Shown in pieces: positions 33,201-42,535 of a DNA stretch of 64,000 nt. Position 1 is the stretch's first letter, and the number at the start of each line of letters is the position of its first letter. Origin of the DNA: Antennarius striatus (lineage: Eukaryota > Chordata > Actinopteri > Lophiiformes > Antennariidae); contig NC_090787.1 in the NCBI RefSeq assembly GCF_040054535.1, positions 15,597,501-15,661,500 of the forward strand, written 5' to 3'. Under the pieces are notes generated by a model. It saw nothing but the letters and a program-made list of their open reading frames with translations, searched no databases and was not told the DNA's origin. The position numbers were made by a program, and so were the translations under genes.

Positions 33201-33704
33201 ATGTTGGGACCCATTGAACCTGAGATGAGAAATACAAGTCCAGAGAAAAATGAAAAGACAGGTACAGTATTTTCTGCGCTATAAGGCGTACCGGACTATA
33301 AGGCGCACCTTTAATGAAATTTTTATTTTATAATTTCATATATAAGGCGCACTGGATTATAAGGTATACTGTAGCTCTATGAGAAAATTATAAGCTTTTA
33401 GGTGTGCCTTATGGTGTGGAAAATACTGTACAAGGGTGTAATATTTCATGTTTCGGACACAAGAGCGAAACGAGAAGCTTCTTACCTCCATCACGTCAGG
33501 GATTGATTTCAGTGGTGTTCGGGCACCATGGCGGAAGAGAACTTGGACCAACTTGAGTTCATATGGAGAACTGGGATTTGTGTCATCTGATGCACAACTG
33601 GAAGCAAGCTGGTCTGACTCCATCTTCTTCTGTGACCACAGCAATGAACCAAGTGTCGTTGACACCGAACCAAAGCCATACGATTTGGTCCAAGGATTCG
33701 ACAT
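30126..33704 (-). CDS. acp6: ACP6, lysophosphatidic acid phosphatase type 6 (complete coding gene, 10 coding exons)
   Basis: Histidine acid phosphatase family member that dephosphorylates lysophosphatidic acid; the mammalian enzyme is mitochondrial. Coding exons in transcription order: 33704-33486, 33219-33091, 32385-32255, 32122-32043, 31947-31860, 31664-31532, 30865-30765, 30680-30588, 30507-30342, 30260-30126. All GT-AG junctions keep frame, giving 1275 nt and about 424 aa (human 428). The phosphohistidine motif RHGARTP is at residues 58-64 and the proton-donor His-Asp is at 333-334 in [10 protein letters not shown]. Other matches to human ACP6 include [38 protein letters not shown] and [19 protein letters not shown]. 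Both catalytic elements are intact. The N-terminus before residue 48 is poorly conserved. The start ATG lies 7 nt inside the exon after a TTTACAG acceptor, so exon 1 is non-coding. Confidence 0.94.
30342..30507 (-). CDS. acp6: acp6 coding exon 9 (catalytic His-Asp)
   Basis: Encodes [20 protein letters not shown] and [19 protein letters not shown]. The HD pair is the second catalytic signature of the histidine phosphatase fold. Phase 2 in, phase 0 out. Confidence 0.95.
30588..30680 (-). CDS. acp6: acp6 coding exon 8
   Basis: Encodes [20 protein letters not shown], corresponding to human ESLQMAVGPFLHILESNL. Flanked by CCAG acceptor and CACAG|GTTGGA donor. Confidence 0.92.
30765..30865 (-). CDS. 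acp6: acp6 coding exon 7
   Basis: Encodes [20 protein letters not shown] and [13 protein letters not shown], corresponding to human [20 protein letters not shown]. Phase 0 in, phase 2 out. Confidence 0.92.
30866..31531 (-). other. acp6: acp6 intron 7 (666 nt)
   Basis: Ordinary GT-AG intron between acp6 coding exons 6 and 7. No repeat recognised. Confidence 0.85.
31532..31664 (-). CDS. acp6: acp6 coding exon 6
   Basis: 44 codons: [20 protein letters not shown], then [20 protein letters not shown]. It aligns with the weakly conserved helical cap region of human ACP6. A short CA/CACACG run lies just upstream in the intron. Confidence 0.9.
31860..31947 (-). CDS. acp6: acp6 coding exon 5
   Basis: Encodes [20 protein letters not shown], corresponding to human PIIIHTDEADSEVLYPNYQ. 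Phase 1 in, phase 2 out. Confidence 0.92.
32043..32122 (-). CDS. acp6: acp6 coding exon 4
   Basis: Encodes [20 protein letters not shown], with the conserved RSTN element of histidine acid phosphatases. The acceptor ATGCTTAG is weak in pyrimidines. Confidence 0.92.
32255..32385 (-). CDS. acp6: acp6 coding exon 3
   Basis: Encodes [20 protein letters not shown] and [18 protein letters not shown]. The donor is taken as GTCTA|GTAAGT rather than the nearer GAG|GTCTAG, because only the former keeps frame into exon 4 and has a strong consensus. A (CA)n run lies about 45 nt upstream in the intron. Confidence 0.92.
33091..33219 (-). CDS. acp6: acp6 coding exon 2
   Basis: 43 codons: [20 protein letters not shown], then [19 protein letters not shown]. 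Corresponds to human [20 protein letters not shown]. Phase 0 on both sides. Confidence 0.92.
33265..33428. repeat. palindromic MITE-like repeat, family A copy 4
   Basis: Sits in the 266-nt acp6 intron between coding exons 1 and 2 and makes up more than half of it. Ends are CAGTATTTTCTGCGCTATAA and the inverse complement TTATGGTGTGGAAAATACTG. Confidence 0.8.
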
Positions 33705-33711
33705 GGCTATG
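33486..33711 (-). CDS. acp6: acp6 coding exon 1 (catalytic RHGARTP)
   Basis: The exon starts at 33711 after TGTTTACAG; the ATG is at 33704. It encodes a divergent Ser-rich N-terminus and then [20 protein letters not shown], the phosphohistidine motif. It ends GTG ATG GAG|GTAAGA, phase 0. The frame is also open upstream of the acceptor, but that part reads into intron. Confidence 0.9.
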
Positions 33712-35219
33712 CTGTAAACAACACAGACAAATTGTTTTGTGTTCATGCTAATAGTACCGTCAGGAAGAACTTTCGTCATGATGACAGGGCAGAAACTAGA
33801 TGACGCAAACCGGCTGGCATGTCAAAGGTACAAGTCGTATTAACTTTTCCACAGTAATAATTAAATCTGGCATTTTGACAGGTTAATAGTCTTTGCTAAT
33901 CAGTAAGTTAGCAACTGAGAATTAAGTATCAATTCAGAGGATGTTCTCACTCTGAAAAAATGAAGGTTTTTGATAATTTTCCTTGAGGAAAATGAGGTGG
34001 AAACACATTTTCACCGAAAGCCACATCCGGATAATGGCTGTCCTCAAAGGGCCAGATGTAACTTACCAAATGTAACTTAATGTAACTCAGTACAATGTAA
34101 AATAAATGTTACTGCTCCTTAATGTTAAATAACTCTAAATTGATTACTTATTCAAGTTACCATCACTACAGTTACACGGAAAAAATATGTTTGCTTATTG
34201 CTCTGTTATAACAAATATTTTTATAAGCCCTTTTATAACTTTTTTGTCAATGTTAAAATGGGCTTAGTTGCTGCATTGTGGGAAATGCAATTTTTGGTCA
34301 AAGCACAGTTTGACCTATTTATTTGTAAGCCATTTATACTGCTGTGGGCAACATAAAAAGATATGGCAGGCCACATTTGGCCCCCGGGACTTGAGTTTGA
34401 TGCATGTGTTCTAAACGCTTGTTTGTCCTGACCACCACAGGCACAAAAACAAACAAAACAGAAATGAAAAATTCATTACAAGGGGTGACTAAAAATACAT
34501 ATTGAAGCATCCTGCATTTTCAAAAATAATATACAGTATTTTTTTTTTACAAGAATCATTTTCTGTAAAATAATTATTGTAATCACTTTATCCAATTAAA
34601 TGGGACAAGTTGTGATTTTCTGTTATTTCACTTACTGATTAGCCAAAATTTTAATTGGCTTATTTTATCAAACCATTTATCTAATGAGCAGTAAAATGGA
34701 ATTCGTGAAAGTGAGCAATCGTCTATGAAATGCTGAAATATTGTTCTCATCATCTCTAAACCCAAATAATTACTTCAATCAAAACTCCAAAATAGGAAGT
34801 TTAATGTGTGCTAAATGTTACCAGATGGACTGCAAATGTGCAGCATTTACCTCTCAAAACAACAACAACAACAACAACAACAAACTTTGATAAAGTCCAC
34901 CAGTGTGGACAAGTTTGCAGGAACGTGGGGGGTGGCTTCTGTATATAAATATAAAAAGTCACATTTGTAGAAAAATCAACCAACACTAATATAAGATAAC
35001 AAGTATTTGGGCTGTGAATCAGAAAATAAACTTGCTAAACTACGTTCAACACGGACGCGTCGCGTCACGTCGAAACCACACGCGAACCAAACCCCCCAAA
35101 CGCTGGGTTTAACCCTGTGGAACCCGGCCGGTCTGGAGCTGCAGCCCGTAGTCAGCCGGCTGGCGACACGGTGACAGCAGGTCTGAGCAGCGGCCAAGCT
35201 CACAGGAAGAGCTACTCAC
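33712..35219 (-). other. acp6: acp6 5' intron (inferred)
   Basis: AT-rich sequence between the inferred non-coding exon 1 donor (35220|35219) and the first coding exon. Contains an (AAC)9 run at 34857-34883. A segment at about 34343-34413 with GGCCACATTTGGCCCCCGGG resembles a widespread vertebrate interspersed repeat. Confidence 0.6.
34857..34883. repeat. (AAC)9 microsatellite
   Basis: Nine near-perfect AAC units. Confidence 0.9.
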
Positions 35220-35400
35220 GTTAGTCCGCTCCGGTGTTTTGGGGAACACGACCAGCCGTCAGTGGGTATCCCTGAACTGAACGTAAGTCTTACATGTAGT
35301 CGGTCACCGCGCGACCGGAGCCTTCGAGCAGCGAGGCATGTCGGGAACTGTAGGCCAGTAGAGCCGCGCTGCCCCAAAGGTACCAGAAGCAGCAATAAAT
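35220..35400 (-). promoter_or_regulatory. acp6: acp6 non-coding exon 1 and proximal promoter (inferred)
   Basis: GC- and CpG-richer sequence ending on the minus strand in GGACTAAC|GTGAGTAGC, a strong donor at 35220/35219. It would splice to the acceptor before the acp6 ATG. No TATA box is visible, which suits a housekeeping promoter. The transcription start is not determined. Confidence 0.5.
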
Positions 35401-35403
35401 CAA

Positions 35404-35421
35404 AACTACATTTCCCAGCAT
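35404..35421 (+). promoter_or_regulatory. acp6: ZNF143/THAP11-type promoter motif
   Basis: AACTACATTTCCCAGCAT matches the SBS motif (ACTACAANTCCCAGNATGC) bound by ZNF143 and THAP11 in vertebrate promoters. It lies about 185 bp upstream of the inferred acp6 exon 1 donor. Confidence 0.55.
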
Positions 35422-35429
35422 CCACCCGA

Positions 35430-35488
35430 TTCTTCTTCTTCTTCTTCTTCTTCTTCTTCTTCTTCTTCTTCTTCTTCTTCTTCTTCTT

Positions 35489-35517
<29 letters not shown>
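35430..35517. repeat. (TTC)29 / (GAA)29 trinucleotide repeat
   Basis: About 88 bp of uninterrupted TTC units immediately beyond the ZNF143-like motif. In acp6 orientation it is (GAA)n upstream of the promoter. Confidence 0.97.
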
Positions 35518-35519
<2 letters not shown>

Positions 35520-36389
35520 AATAACTGATTCTTGTGATTCATTATCTAAACCACTAAATTTAATCAATTTACTGAGAGCTCAGATTACTGACGGATGTGG
35601 CTGACTTCATGTGCAGTTAAAGGGGTATTCTGTGTGCTTCCTCAGAGTCAGTGTGGTTGACATCCACATGATAGCAATGAGAAGTTATGCAAATACCCTT
35701 CATCTCATTCATTGGGAAACCTCCATCTGGAGGCTTCACCCCTGTAGAGGAAAGCTTGTTCCATTTCCCCATCTCATGCATAGAAAGAGGACAAATTGGG
35801 AATCTGACCACCTCCTTCCTCCAAATATTTGGCACTGAAGGGAAGCGGCCACCTGGTGATGCTGAACCCACAACTTGTGTGTTGATCCATCTGCTGTCAT
35901 GCGTTTGAAGGGGAAGCAGCGTTCCACCAGCCCAGAGAGGAGTGGTTCACCTGAAGGACAGCCGCGGTATTGGAGGCTGGTATAGTCAGGGGTGCCCCTA
36001 GTGACCAATTTACATTTACCTGCTGAGCTGTACCACAGAATGGAATCAATCCAAGCGAACTACTGTAATGAGAATGTGAAAGGAATACAAAAGATCCCTT
36101 GGAGGTAATTACTTTGTGTTGTCAGCCTGACAAATACAAATGCTCAGCCAGCTTCAAATTAAGTGCCGTTATCACCTTAGAAATAAACTGAAAGAAGACA
36201 GGAGTTTAACAGTTGCACAGAAAAAACAAACAAAAATGCTTTGTAGTTGTTGAAAGCTTTATTTTTTGGTCATTTTCTTTTAATACGTTTTTTGTCTTAT
36301 ACATTTTTAATGATCAGATTTTCCTACAGGAGAGAAGAAGGGGAAAGGGATGGGTTCAACTATGGGATCAAGGTTTTATTTAAAAAAAG
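35518..36389. other. intergenic stretch, possible repeat remnant
   Basis: No host gene recognised. On the minus strand near 36025 the words GGTACAGCTCAGCAGGTAAA resemble a tRNA-type A box, so part of 35600-36030 may be an old SINE. I do not see a convincing B box. Confidence 0.3.
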
Positions 36390-37575
36390 ATTTAAATATT
36401 CCTTCTATTCTGACTCTCTGTTCTGGTTACTGAAGGAACCACTAGTGCATGGAGCCAGGTTGGATGTCTGCAGTGGAGCCACACCTGGGCTGTCTGCAGC
36501 GCTTTGCAGAACCAGGACCATGACCCTACAGCAGCTGGTGGACAACGCCGGGCCTGCGTTGGCGGATGCCAAGGCTGTGAGCTCCCTGCTGAACATTCAG
36601 TCCACCAGGGTGGCTCAGAGGGGGCTACAACTGTGGAGGCGAAGACTCTCCGGGAAGGAGAGAAGCCTCCTCCTGGACTATAGTACAGGGACTGTGACGG
36701 ACAGCAAAGATCCTTTCCCTGAGGTCCACATCAGTCCCCTGTTTGGAGAAGTGGAAGGTCCTCTCCTTGGAGATGAACGACAGATCAGCCTGTACACGGC
36801 CAACAGGAAAATATTGTACAAACAATGTGTAAAAGTGATCAACAAGAAAAACCTGTGTAACAGAGCACCCACTACCTGGGCCAACAGGATGACGGGAAAT
36901 GGACCTGACCCGCAGTGGAGACTTCTGTACAAACTTCCCCTCAAGAAAAAAACATCCAACCTCCAGTGGAGGATTTTACATGGTGCCGTCGGTTCCAATG
37001 CTTTTATCTCTGTTTTTACCCCTGATTTTAGTATCAGGAAATTCATCTACGGTGCTGGGTACAATAGATCGAATCAGAGAAAGTGGCAGCTTTTAAATTT
37101 TATTTCTGGGGAGGCAAAACTTGCAATTTATGTGACCAGGAAAAGGAAAATTGAAAACAATACTGTTCAAGAAGCAGCTACTGTTTTTTGCTGTAACATC
37201 AGATGTCGCTTAAAACTACAATTTGGTTTCTATATATTGACAAAAGACCTGAATAACTTCAGGAACATCTGGTGTTACAAAAATGTCCTATGCACTTTAG
37301 TTGATGATCACCTCAGTTTTGCAAACTTCCTGATATAATACACTAATTTTTAAATTGTATTTCCTTTTGTTTATTGGTGTTTAGTGTTTTGGAGTGTTTA
37401 GTGTTTTTGAAGTTTCATCTAAGGAAAAATTGTAAAATGTTCTAAATGTTCTGAATGTGATTGAATTTTTTTTTGCAAAATCTTCTTCTTCTGAAGCACT
37501 TTAGTGCTTCCATCTAATGTAAAATTGTAAAATGTTTGAATGTGATTAAAGTGTTTTTTCAAAAAAAAAAAACAA
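36390..37575 (+). mobile_element. Tx1/L1-like LINE 3' fragment, copy 1 (internally deleted)
   Basis: The frame open to 37338 carries the C-terminal part of a non-LTR reverse-transcriptase polyprotein. EPLVHGARLDVCSG, TPGLSAALCR and LVDNAGPALADAKAV are near the start, then LQWRILHGAVGSNAFISVF. These are typical of teleost Tx1-type elements, as I recall them. Compared with copy 2 it lacks 39 codons in frame, including the zinc-knuckle segment CPFC-x8-H. The 3' tail contains a partly duplicated UTR segment and ends in a poly(A) run at 37561-37571. The catalytic RT domain is absent, so the copy is dead. Confidence 0.8.
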
Positions 37576-37724
37576 CTGCTGTGTTTTAAGTCCTGTACTT
37601 TGAATATGAATGGAGCATATTCAACATGGAGACAAGAGCCTCTGTTTTTAGTTTGATAAATGTTAGTTTTCTTCATTCAGGTACATTTTTGATGTGAATT
37701 GCTTTTTGTGTGAATGTCTTTTGG

Positions 37725-38385
37725 ATTTTATACAAACCTCCCCTCAAGAAAAAAACAACCGACCTCCAGTGGAGAATTTTACATGGTGCCATCAGTTCCA
37801 ATGCTTTTGTCTCTGTTTTTAACCCTGCTGTGTCCAGCCAGTGTCCCTTCTGTCCCCTTCGTGAGACAGTCTTTCATGCTTTCAGTGATTGTACGAGACT
37901 TGACTTCACTCCTTTAACAAATGTTTTTAATCTGTTCAGTGAAAATTTTAATATCAGGAAATACATTTATGGTGCTGGGTACAAGAAATCGAATCAGAGA
38001 AAGTGGCAGCTTTTAAATTTTATCTCTGGAGACGCAAAACTCGCAATTTACGTGACCAGAGAGAGGAGAATGAAAACAATACTGTTCAAGAAGCAGCTAC
38101 TGTTTTTTGCTGTAACATCAGATGTCGCTTAAAACTAGAATTTGGTTTTTACAAAATGACAAAATACCCAAATAACTTCAGGAACATCTGCTGTCACAAA
38201 AATGTCCTATGCACTTTAGTTGATGATCAACTCACTCTTGCAAATTTCCTGATATAATACACTGATTTTTTAATTGTATTTCTTTTTATTGGTTTTTAGT
38301 ATTTTTGAAGCACTTTAGCACTTTCATCTAATGTAAAATTGTAAAATTTTTGAGTGCGATTGAAGTGTTTTTGCAAAAAAAAACC
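37725..38385 (+). mobile_element. Tx1/L1-like LINE 3' fragment, copy 2 (5' truncated, frameshifted)
   Basis: Begins abruptly at sequence homologous to 36926 of copy 1. Reads KKKTTDLQWRILHGAISSNA, then the knuckle region QCPFCPLRETVFHAFSDCTR. A frameshift near 38060 moves the remainder into another frame, which ends ...LVDDQLTLANFLI at 38257. The 3' UTR matches copy 1 and ends A-rich. 5' truncation is normal for LINE insertions. Confidence 0.8.
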
Positions 38386-38462
38386 CCAATTTCTTCTTCT
38401 TCTATCTAACTAACACCTTCACCATAAAATATCTACTTTATGATTGCTGGCATTAATTAATT
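38386..38462. other. short intergenic spacer
   Basis: AT-rich with a few TTAA and CATT units. Confidence 0.4.
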
Positions 38463-38612
38463 AATTCACTCATTCATTCATTCATCTTCTGAACCGCTTT
38501 GTTCGTGGGTCGCAGGGAGCTGGAGCTATCCCAGCTGACTTTGGCTTGAGGCGGGGGAAACTCCAGGCGCGATGCCAGTGCACCAGAGCTACACAGAGAG
38601 CACGCACGAACA
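38463..38612. repeat. common teleost interspersed repeat fragment
   Basis: Starts with short CATT units, then TTCTGAACCGCTTTGTTCGT and GGAGCTATCCCAGCTGACTT, then GAGGCGGGG. I recall this arrangement as a very common teleost dispersed repeat; I do not assign a class. Confidence 0.6.
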
Positions 38613-40156
38613 TATCATTTTGGGGAGAATCAAAAGATTGTTTCATTATATATGTTATAATTTCATCAGAAAAAATAAAGAAATTTACTTGTTTTAACTA
38701 ATGAACTAATTTCATTTGGTAAATTTGATTACTTCCAAACATTGTGCTATCAATCATTAAATTATATTTCTTAGAATTTGGAATAGCACTGAATCTGTTG
38801 AGGTTAGAAAAATAACAGGAAGTGTGCAAGAATGAGCTACAAAATCGATACAGGTTTGCACTTTATTTATATTAAATTTGATCCTATATCATATTTACTT
38901 TACATTTGTAGCCTACTTCATATTATTCTCCATTCCAGAGACATGTTTGATAGCTGATAACACATTTCTTATTTGAATGACCAAATCGTGTTATAGTAAA
39001 ATGTGATGCAAGGTTGTGCCTACCAGTATGTAAAATATTTGTAAATGTCTACCATTATGTTAATGCACCAGGAGTTTTATTCCAATATGTTAATAATTCA
39101 AAATTCTGAAAAGTGTTAATATAAAGTGAAAAGCTTTCCACTCGAATAATATTTTATTTCATTTGAGTGATGCAGATTCTTAAATTTCCAAACCTTGCTG
39201 TTTCAGTCAGAGAAGCATATTCCACCTGAGTATTGATTTTGGTTACATTTTTAATGAATCACAGAGAATAAGAAAATTCCTCTACTGGTCATAAAACATC
39301 CAGATTTATAGTGAAAGAGATTTTATTGAAAAATGGAGTCATCAACTTGGAAACAACAAATGCCTTAGTGCTGATAAAAAACAAATTCAGAGGTTAATCT
39401 GACCTGCATCTTCAAACGGAATGGCTGCATGTATTACAGCTTTCAAGATCGTCACAGCTTGTTGCAAACCAAGATGGATACTGGTGCTCATCTGTCTGGC
39501 AGAGGCAGACAGACAGACTCTTTGTATGAGCAAGACCTCTACATCTTCCTCAGTCTGTCACCCTTGTCTGGAACAAACTTAAGATATAAATGATGGGATT
39601 CTACTGATCTAAAACTAGAAAAACCTTCATCTGTATACAGAATATTCACTGGTGTACCCTTTATTTCTGCCTGTCAATTGGATTACACCACTTTGGTATT
39701 AACCACACGATTTCAGACATGGTAGATGTTGGTCTAAATGTTGGATCATCTTACATTTATTGTATCCTGTAGTATCATACATTCATGTACAAACAGTATG
39801 TTGATGAAGCAGAAATATCTATGTCAGTCACATTGTGGATAACCGAGACACTTATATAACCGATGATTTAATACTGATTACATTTGTTGCATAAAGGTCT
39901 GAGTGAAAGAACCAAAAGCTGGAGAGAATGTACAGAAGGCTGAATGTTTGCTGAAGGACATAAAACATTAAAATTCAACTCCCTCAATTAATTTTCTTAT
40001 ACACACATTCCATAACAGTATTTTGCATTTAGTAAGAACAAAACAATAGAAATGAGATACATTTAATTCAAATCATTGAAAATGAAACATACATTCCATA
40101 TGGATCAATTATTTACAAAACTGCTCCAGGAAGGAGGCTGGAAAAGTTAAGTGCAA
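38613..40156. other. gene-free intergenic stretch
   Basis: AT-rich with no recognised feature. Confidence 0.45.
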
Positions 40157-40175
40157 TGTCGCCACCTGGTGGCCA
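40157..40175 (-). promoter_or_regulatory. candidate CTCF site 2
   Basis: The plus strand reads TGTCGCCACCTGGTGGCCA; on the minus strand TGGCCACCAGGTGGCGACA closely matches the vertebrate CTCF consensus TGGCCACCAGGGGGCGCTA. It lies between acp6/LINE and the 3' end of gja5. Confidence 0.55.
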
Positions 40176-41364
40176 GACCACTTCACTAGCGAGTCAAAAC
40201 AGGACCGACGCTCCTATCTTGAATTCAGCTTAGGAGAAATACTGAAACAGGCTATATTGTCTCATCACAGCCGCAGTCTGAGCCTTCTTAAATATATAAC
40301 CAAAGAATTCACATCAACTCACATTATTTTAGATCGTAAAGTGAACAGTATCAAGTTATGTCATTTATTGATCTGCAGATTTAGTGCAATCAGGTCAGCA
40401 AGTCAACACATGGCTTACTTTAAAGTTACAATCGTTGTCATGGGTTTGGAAAATAGAGAAATATGAAACCTGTTGTATGAAAAGATAAATAGTTTATCTA
40501 TCTTTAAAGGCACTTTACAGTAACAAACTGAAGATATACTTTATGAAAATGTCGAATAATAAGGGAAAGCTTCACAGTTTATTCCATATCAAGTCCCTGT
40601 TTTCTCTTAATGCATCTTTTATTTTTTGCAGCGGGGGAATGAAACGGTTGGTTGTGGGATGTAATTTATACTAATCTATTATTAAAAAGAACGTCACTCA
40701 AGTGCATACCTCTGCCAAGGCCAAACCCATTCACTGTTCAGCTTTCCTGGCCCAAGTGCTCCTCTCAGTAAATTGTCAGTAGTTTTTGAGTAACAACGGA
40801 AAAGTTGAAATAATACTTCACAATTCAAGGACAATTTTAAAAAAAAATCCTTCGTCAATTTTTGCATGAAGATTTGAGGGATTCTTTCCGGGCTTAAACA
40901 AATTATCCAACCTACACAGGGACACATCAAACATAATCTGAACTGAACAGCTCATATTTTGACTAAAAAAGAAACGACTTATGAAGCCATCTCACACCAA
41001 GCACTGAGCATCGGTTCACTTTCAAATCTCATTTATCTCTCTTAGGTTTGGGCTTTAACTGTTCAGAAGTGTAAAGTGTGCAATTGTCAGGTATCACCTG
41101 TTACCCTGTTCTCACTTGAAAGGTTTTTTCTTTTGCAGTTTGTTTTTTAGGTTTTTCTTGTCTAGTTTACATGATCCACTCAGAGATCTCAGAGAACATC
41201 CGGTCCGTTCTCTACTGTTTGCATAATTAGCCTGTGCGTATGTTCTAGCTCCACTCACTCTGTCTTTGTGTCATCTAAAACAAATTTTCTGTGCTTTCTC
41301 TTTGGCCTTAAAAGTCCATCCTCCTACTTGTCCCTCTTGCCAGCTACTAAATCTGGTTGTGGCT
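40176..41364 (-). other. gja5: gja5 3' UTR and downstream (inferred)
   Basis: Sequence after the gja5 stop on the minus strand, with AATAAA words at 40618-40623, 40578-40583 and 40364-40369. No other gene seen. Confidence 0.45.
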
Positions 41365-42510
41365 CTAAACCGCCAGGTCATCTTGGCGAGCGCGGCTGCT
41401 GCTCCCGCTGGTTTTGCTCAGGCGACGTTTGTCCCTCATGCAGTGCAGCAGAGGCGATGGGGAGCAGCTGTTGGGAAGCTGTGTGGGTGCTTGGTCATAT
41501 CTCATCCTCAGGAAGTCCTCCTCCTCTTCCACAGTGTCGCAACTGTGATGTCGCTCAGTGGCCAAGTTGACTGAGTTCTGCTGCAGTGCCATTCTGTTGT
41601 TAAAGGGCTGAGAGGCCATGGAGGTCATTGGGTTCATGGAGCTCGGTGCTGCCAGGCACTGGCTGAAATCGGGAGGTGGAGTGCAAGAGGCCGAGGGCTG
41701 AGATGGGCTGCTGGGCTCCAGAGCTGCAGACGCAGCCACCGTCACGGCTCTGTGGTTGTTCCTCTGTATCACCCTTTTGCGCATAAATCTCCTGAGGGTC
41801 TTCCAGCTAAGGTGGTAGAGCTCCAGCACAGAAAGCAGCAGAGACACACCGGCCACCACCAGCATGAAGACGATGAAGACATTTTTCTCCGTGGGTCTAG
41901 ACATGTAGCAGTTGACAGGGTTGGGGCAGGGCCAGGCCTTGCACAGGTACAGTGCCTTCAGGAACACCCCGTAGATCAAATACTGCACCACAATAAACAT
42001 CACCTCCATCACGGTACGGATCAAGATGCTCAGCATGTAGGTCTGCAACAGCGCTCCTTTTAGTCGGACATGACCAGTTCGTTCAGATGTCATCGCTTTT
42101 TCACTCTCCTTGTGCTGGAGGTACTCCTTATCTCCTTCCAGGTCTCCTTCATGCTCCCCTCTTGCCTCTCTCTCCTCCTGCTCCTTTCTCCTCTGCTTCT
42201 CCTCCCTGCGCACTGTGTGCATGGCATGGCCCATGTATATGAGGGATGGTGTGGAGACAAAAACGATCTGCAGCACCCAGTAGCGGATGTGGGCGATGGG
42301 GAAAGCGCTGTCGTAACACACGTTGGTGCAACCGGGCTGCTGGGTGTCGCAGAGGAAGTCGCTCTGCTCGTCGCCCCAGGAGGACTCAGCCGCTGTGCCC
42401 AGAACCAGAATACGGAAGATGAAGAGGACGGTGAGCCAGACCTTCCCGACCGAGGTGGAGTGTTCCTGGACTTCCTCTAGGAAATTTCCCAGGAGACTCC
42501 AGTCCCCCAT
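41365..42510 (-). CDS. gja5: connexin 40-type gap junction protein alpha 5
   Basis: 381 aa in one uninterrupted coding exon, as usual for connexins. It forms intercellular channels in the plasma membrane. The N-terminus [20 protein letters not shown] matches Cx40. Four membrane segments lie near residues 22-41, 76-96, 155-180 and 209-230. Extracellular loop 1 has Cys 54, 61 and 65 (C-x6-C-x3-C) and loop 2 has Cys 190, 195 and 201 (C-x4-C-x5-C), followed by SRPTEKN. The cytoplasmic loop (101-140) is very charged. The tail has [11 protein letters not shown] and ends [12 protein letters not shown], like human KARSDDLSV. A Ser/Arg-rich stretch precedes the end. Cx40-type (not Cx43 or Cx50) is based on the N-terminus, tail and position next to acp6. 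Teleosts have two gja5 paralogues; I cannot say which this is. Confidence 0.95.
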   Translation of the reverse strand: MGDWSLLGNFLEEVQEHSTSVGKVWLTVLFIFRILVLGTAAESSWGDEQSDFLCDTQQPGCTNVCYDSAFPIAHIRYWVLQIVFVSTPSLIYMGHAMHTVRREEKQRRKEQEEREARGEHEGDLEGDKEYLQHKESEKAMTSERTGHVRLKGALLQTYMLSILIRTVMEVMFIVVQYLIYGVFLKALYLCKAWPCPNPVNCYMSRPTEKNVFIVFMLVVAGVSLLLSVLELYHLSWKTLRRFMRKRVIQRNNHRAVTVAASAALEPSSPSQPSASCTPPPDFSQCLAAPSSMNPMTSMASQPFNNRMALQQNSVNLATERHHSCDTVEEEEDFLRMRYDQAPTQLPNSCSPSPLLHCMRDKRRLSKTSGSSSRARQDDLAV

Positions 42511-42535
42511 CTTTACTCACAGATCCAATGAACAC
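42511..42535 (-). other. gja5: gja5 5' UTR part of coding exon
   Basis: Before the ATG the minus strand reads TCTCAG|GTGTTCATTGG, a splice acceptor at 42536/42535. So a 25-nt leader joins the coding exon to an upstream non-coding exon, the classic connexin gene structure. Confidence 0.6.

Noticed and set aside
35262..35542. Poly-Phe and poly-Lys frames
   Set aside because: Translation of the TTC/GAA microsatellite.
42070..42480. 136-codon plus-strand frame opposite gja5
   Set aside because: It lies antisense to the conserved connexin frame, which has all six loop cysteines.
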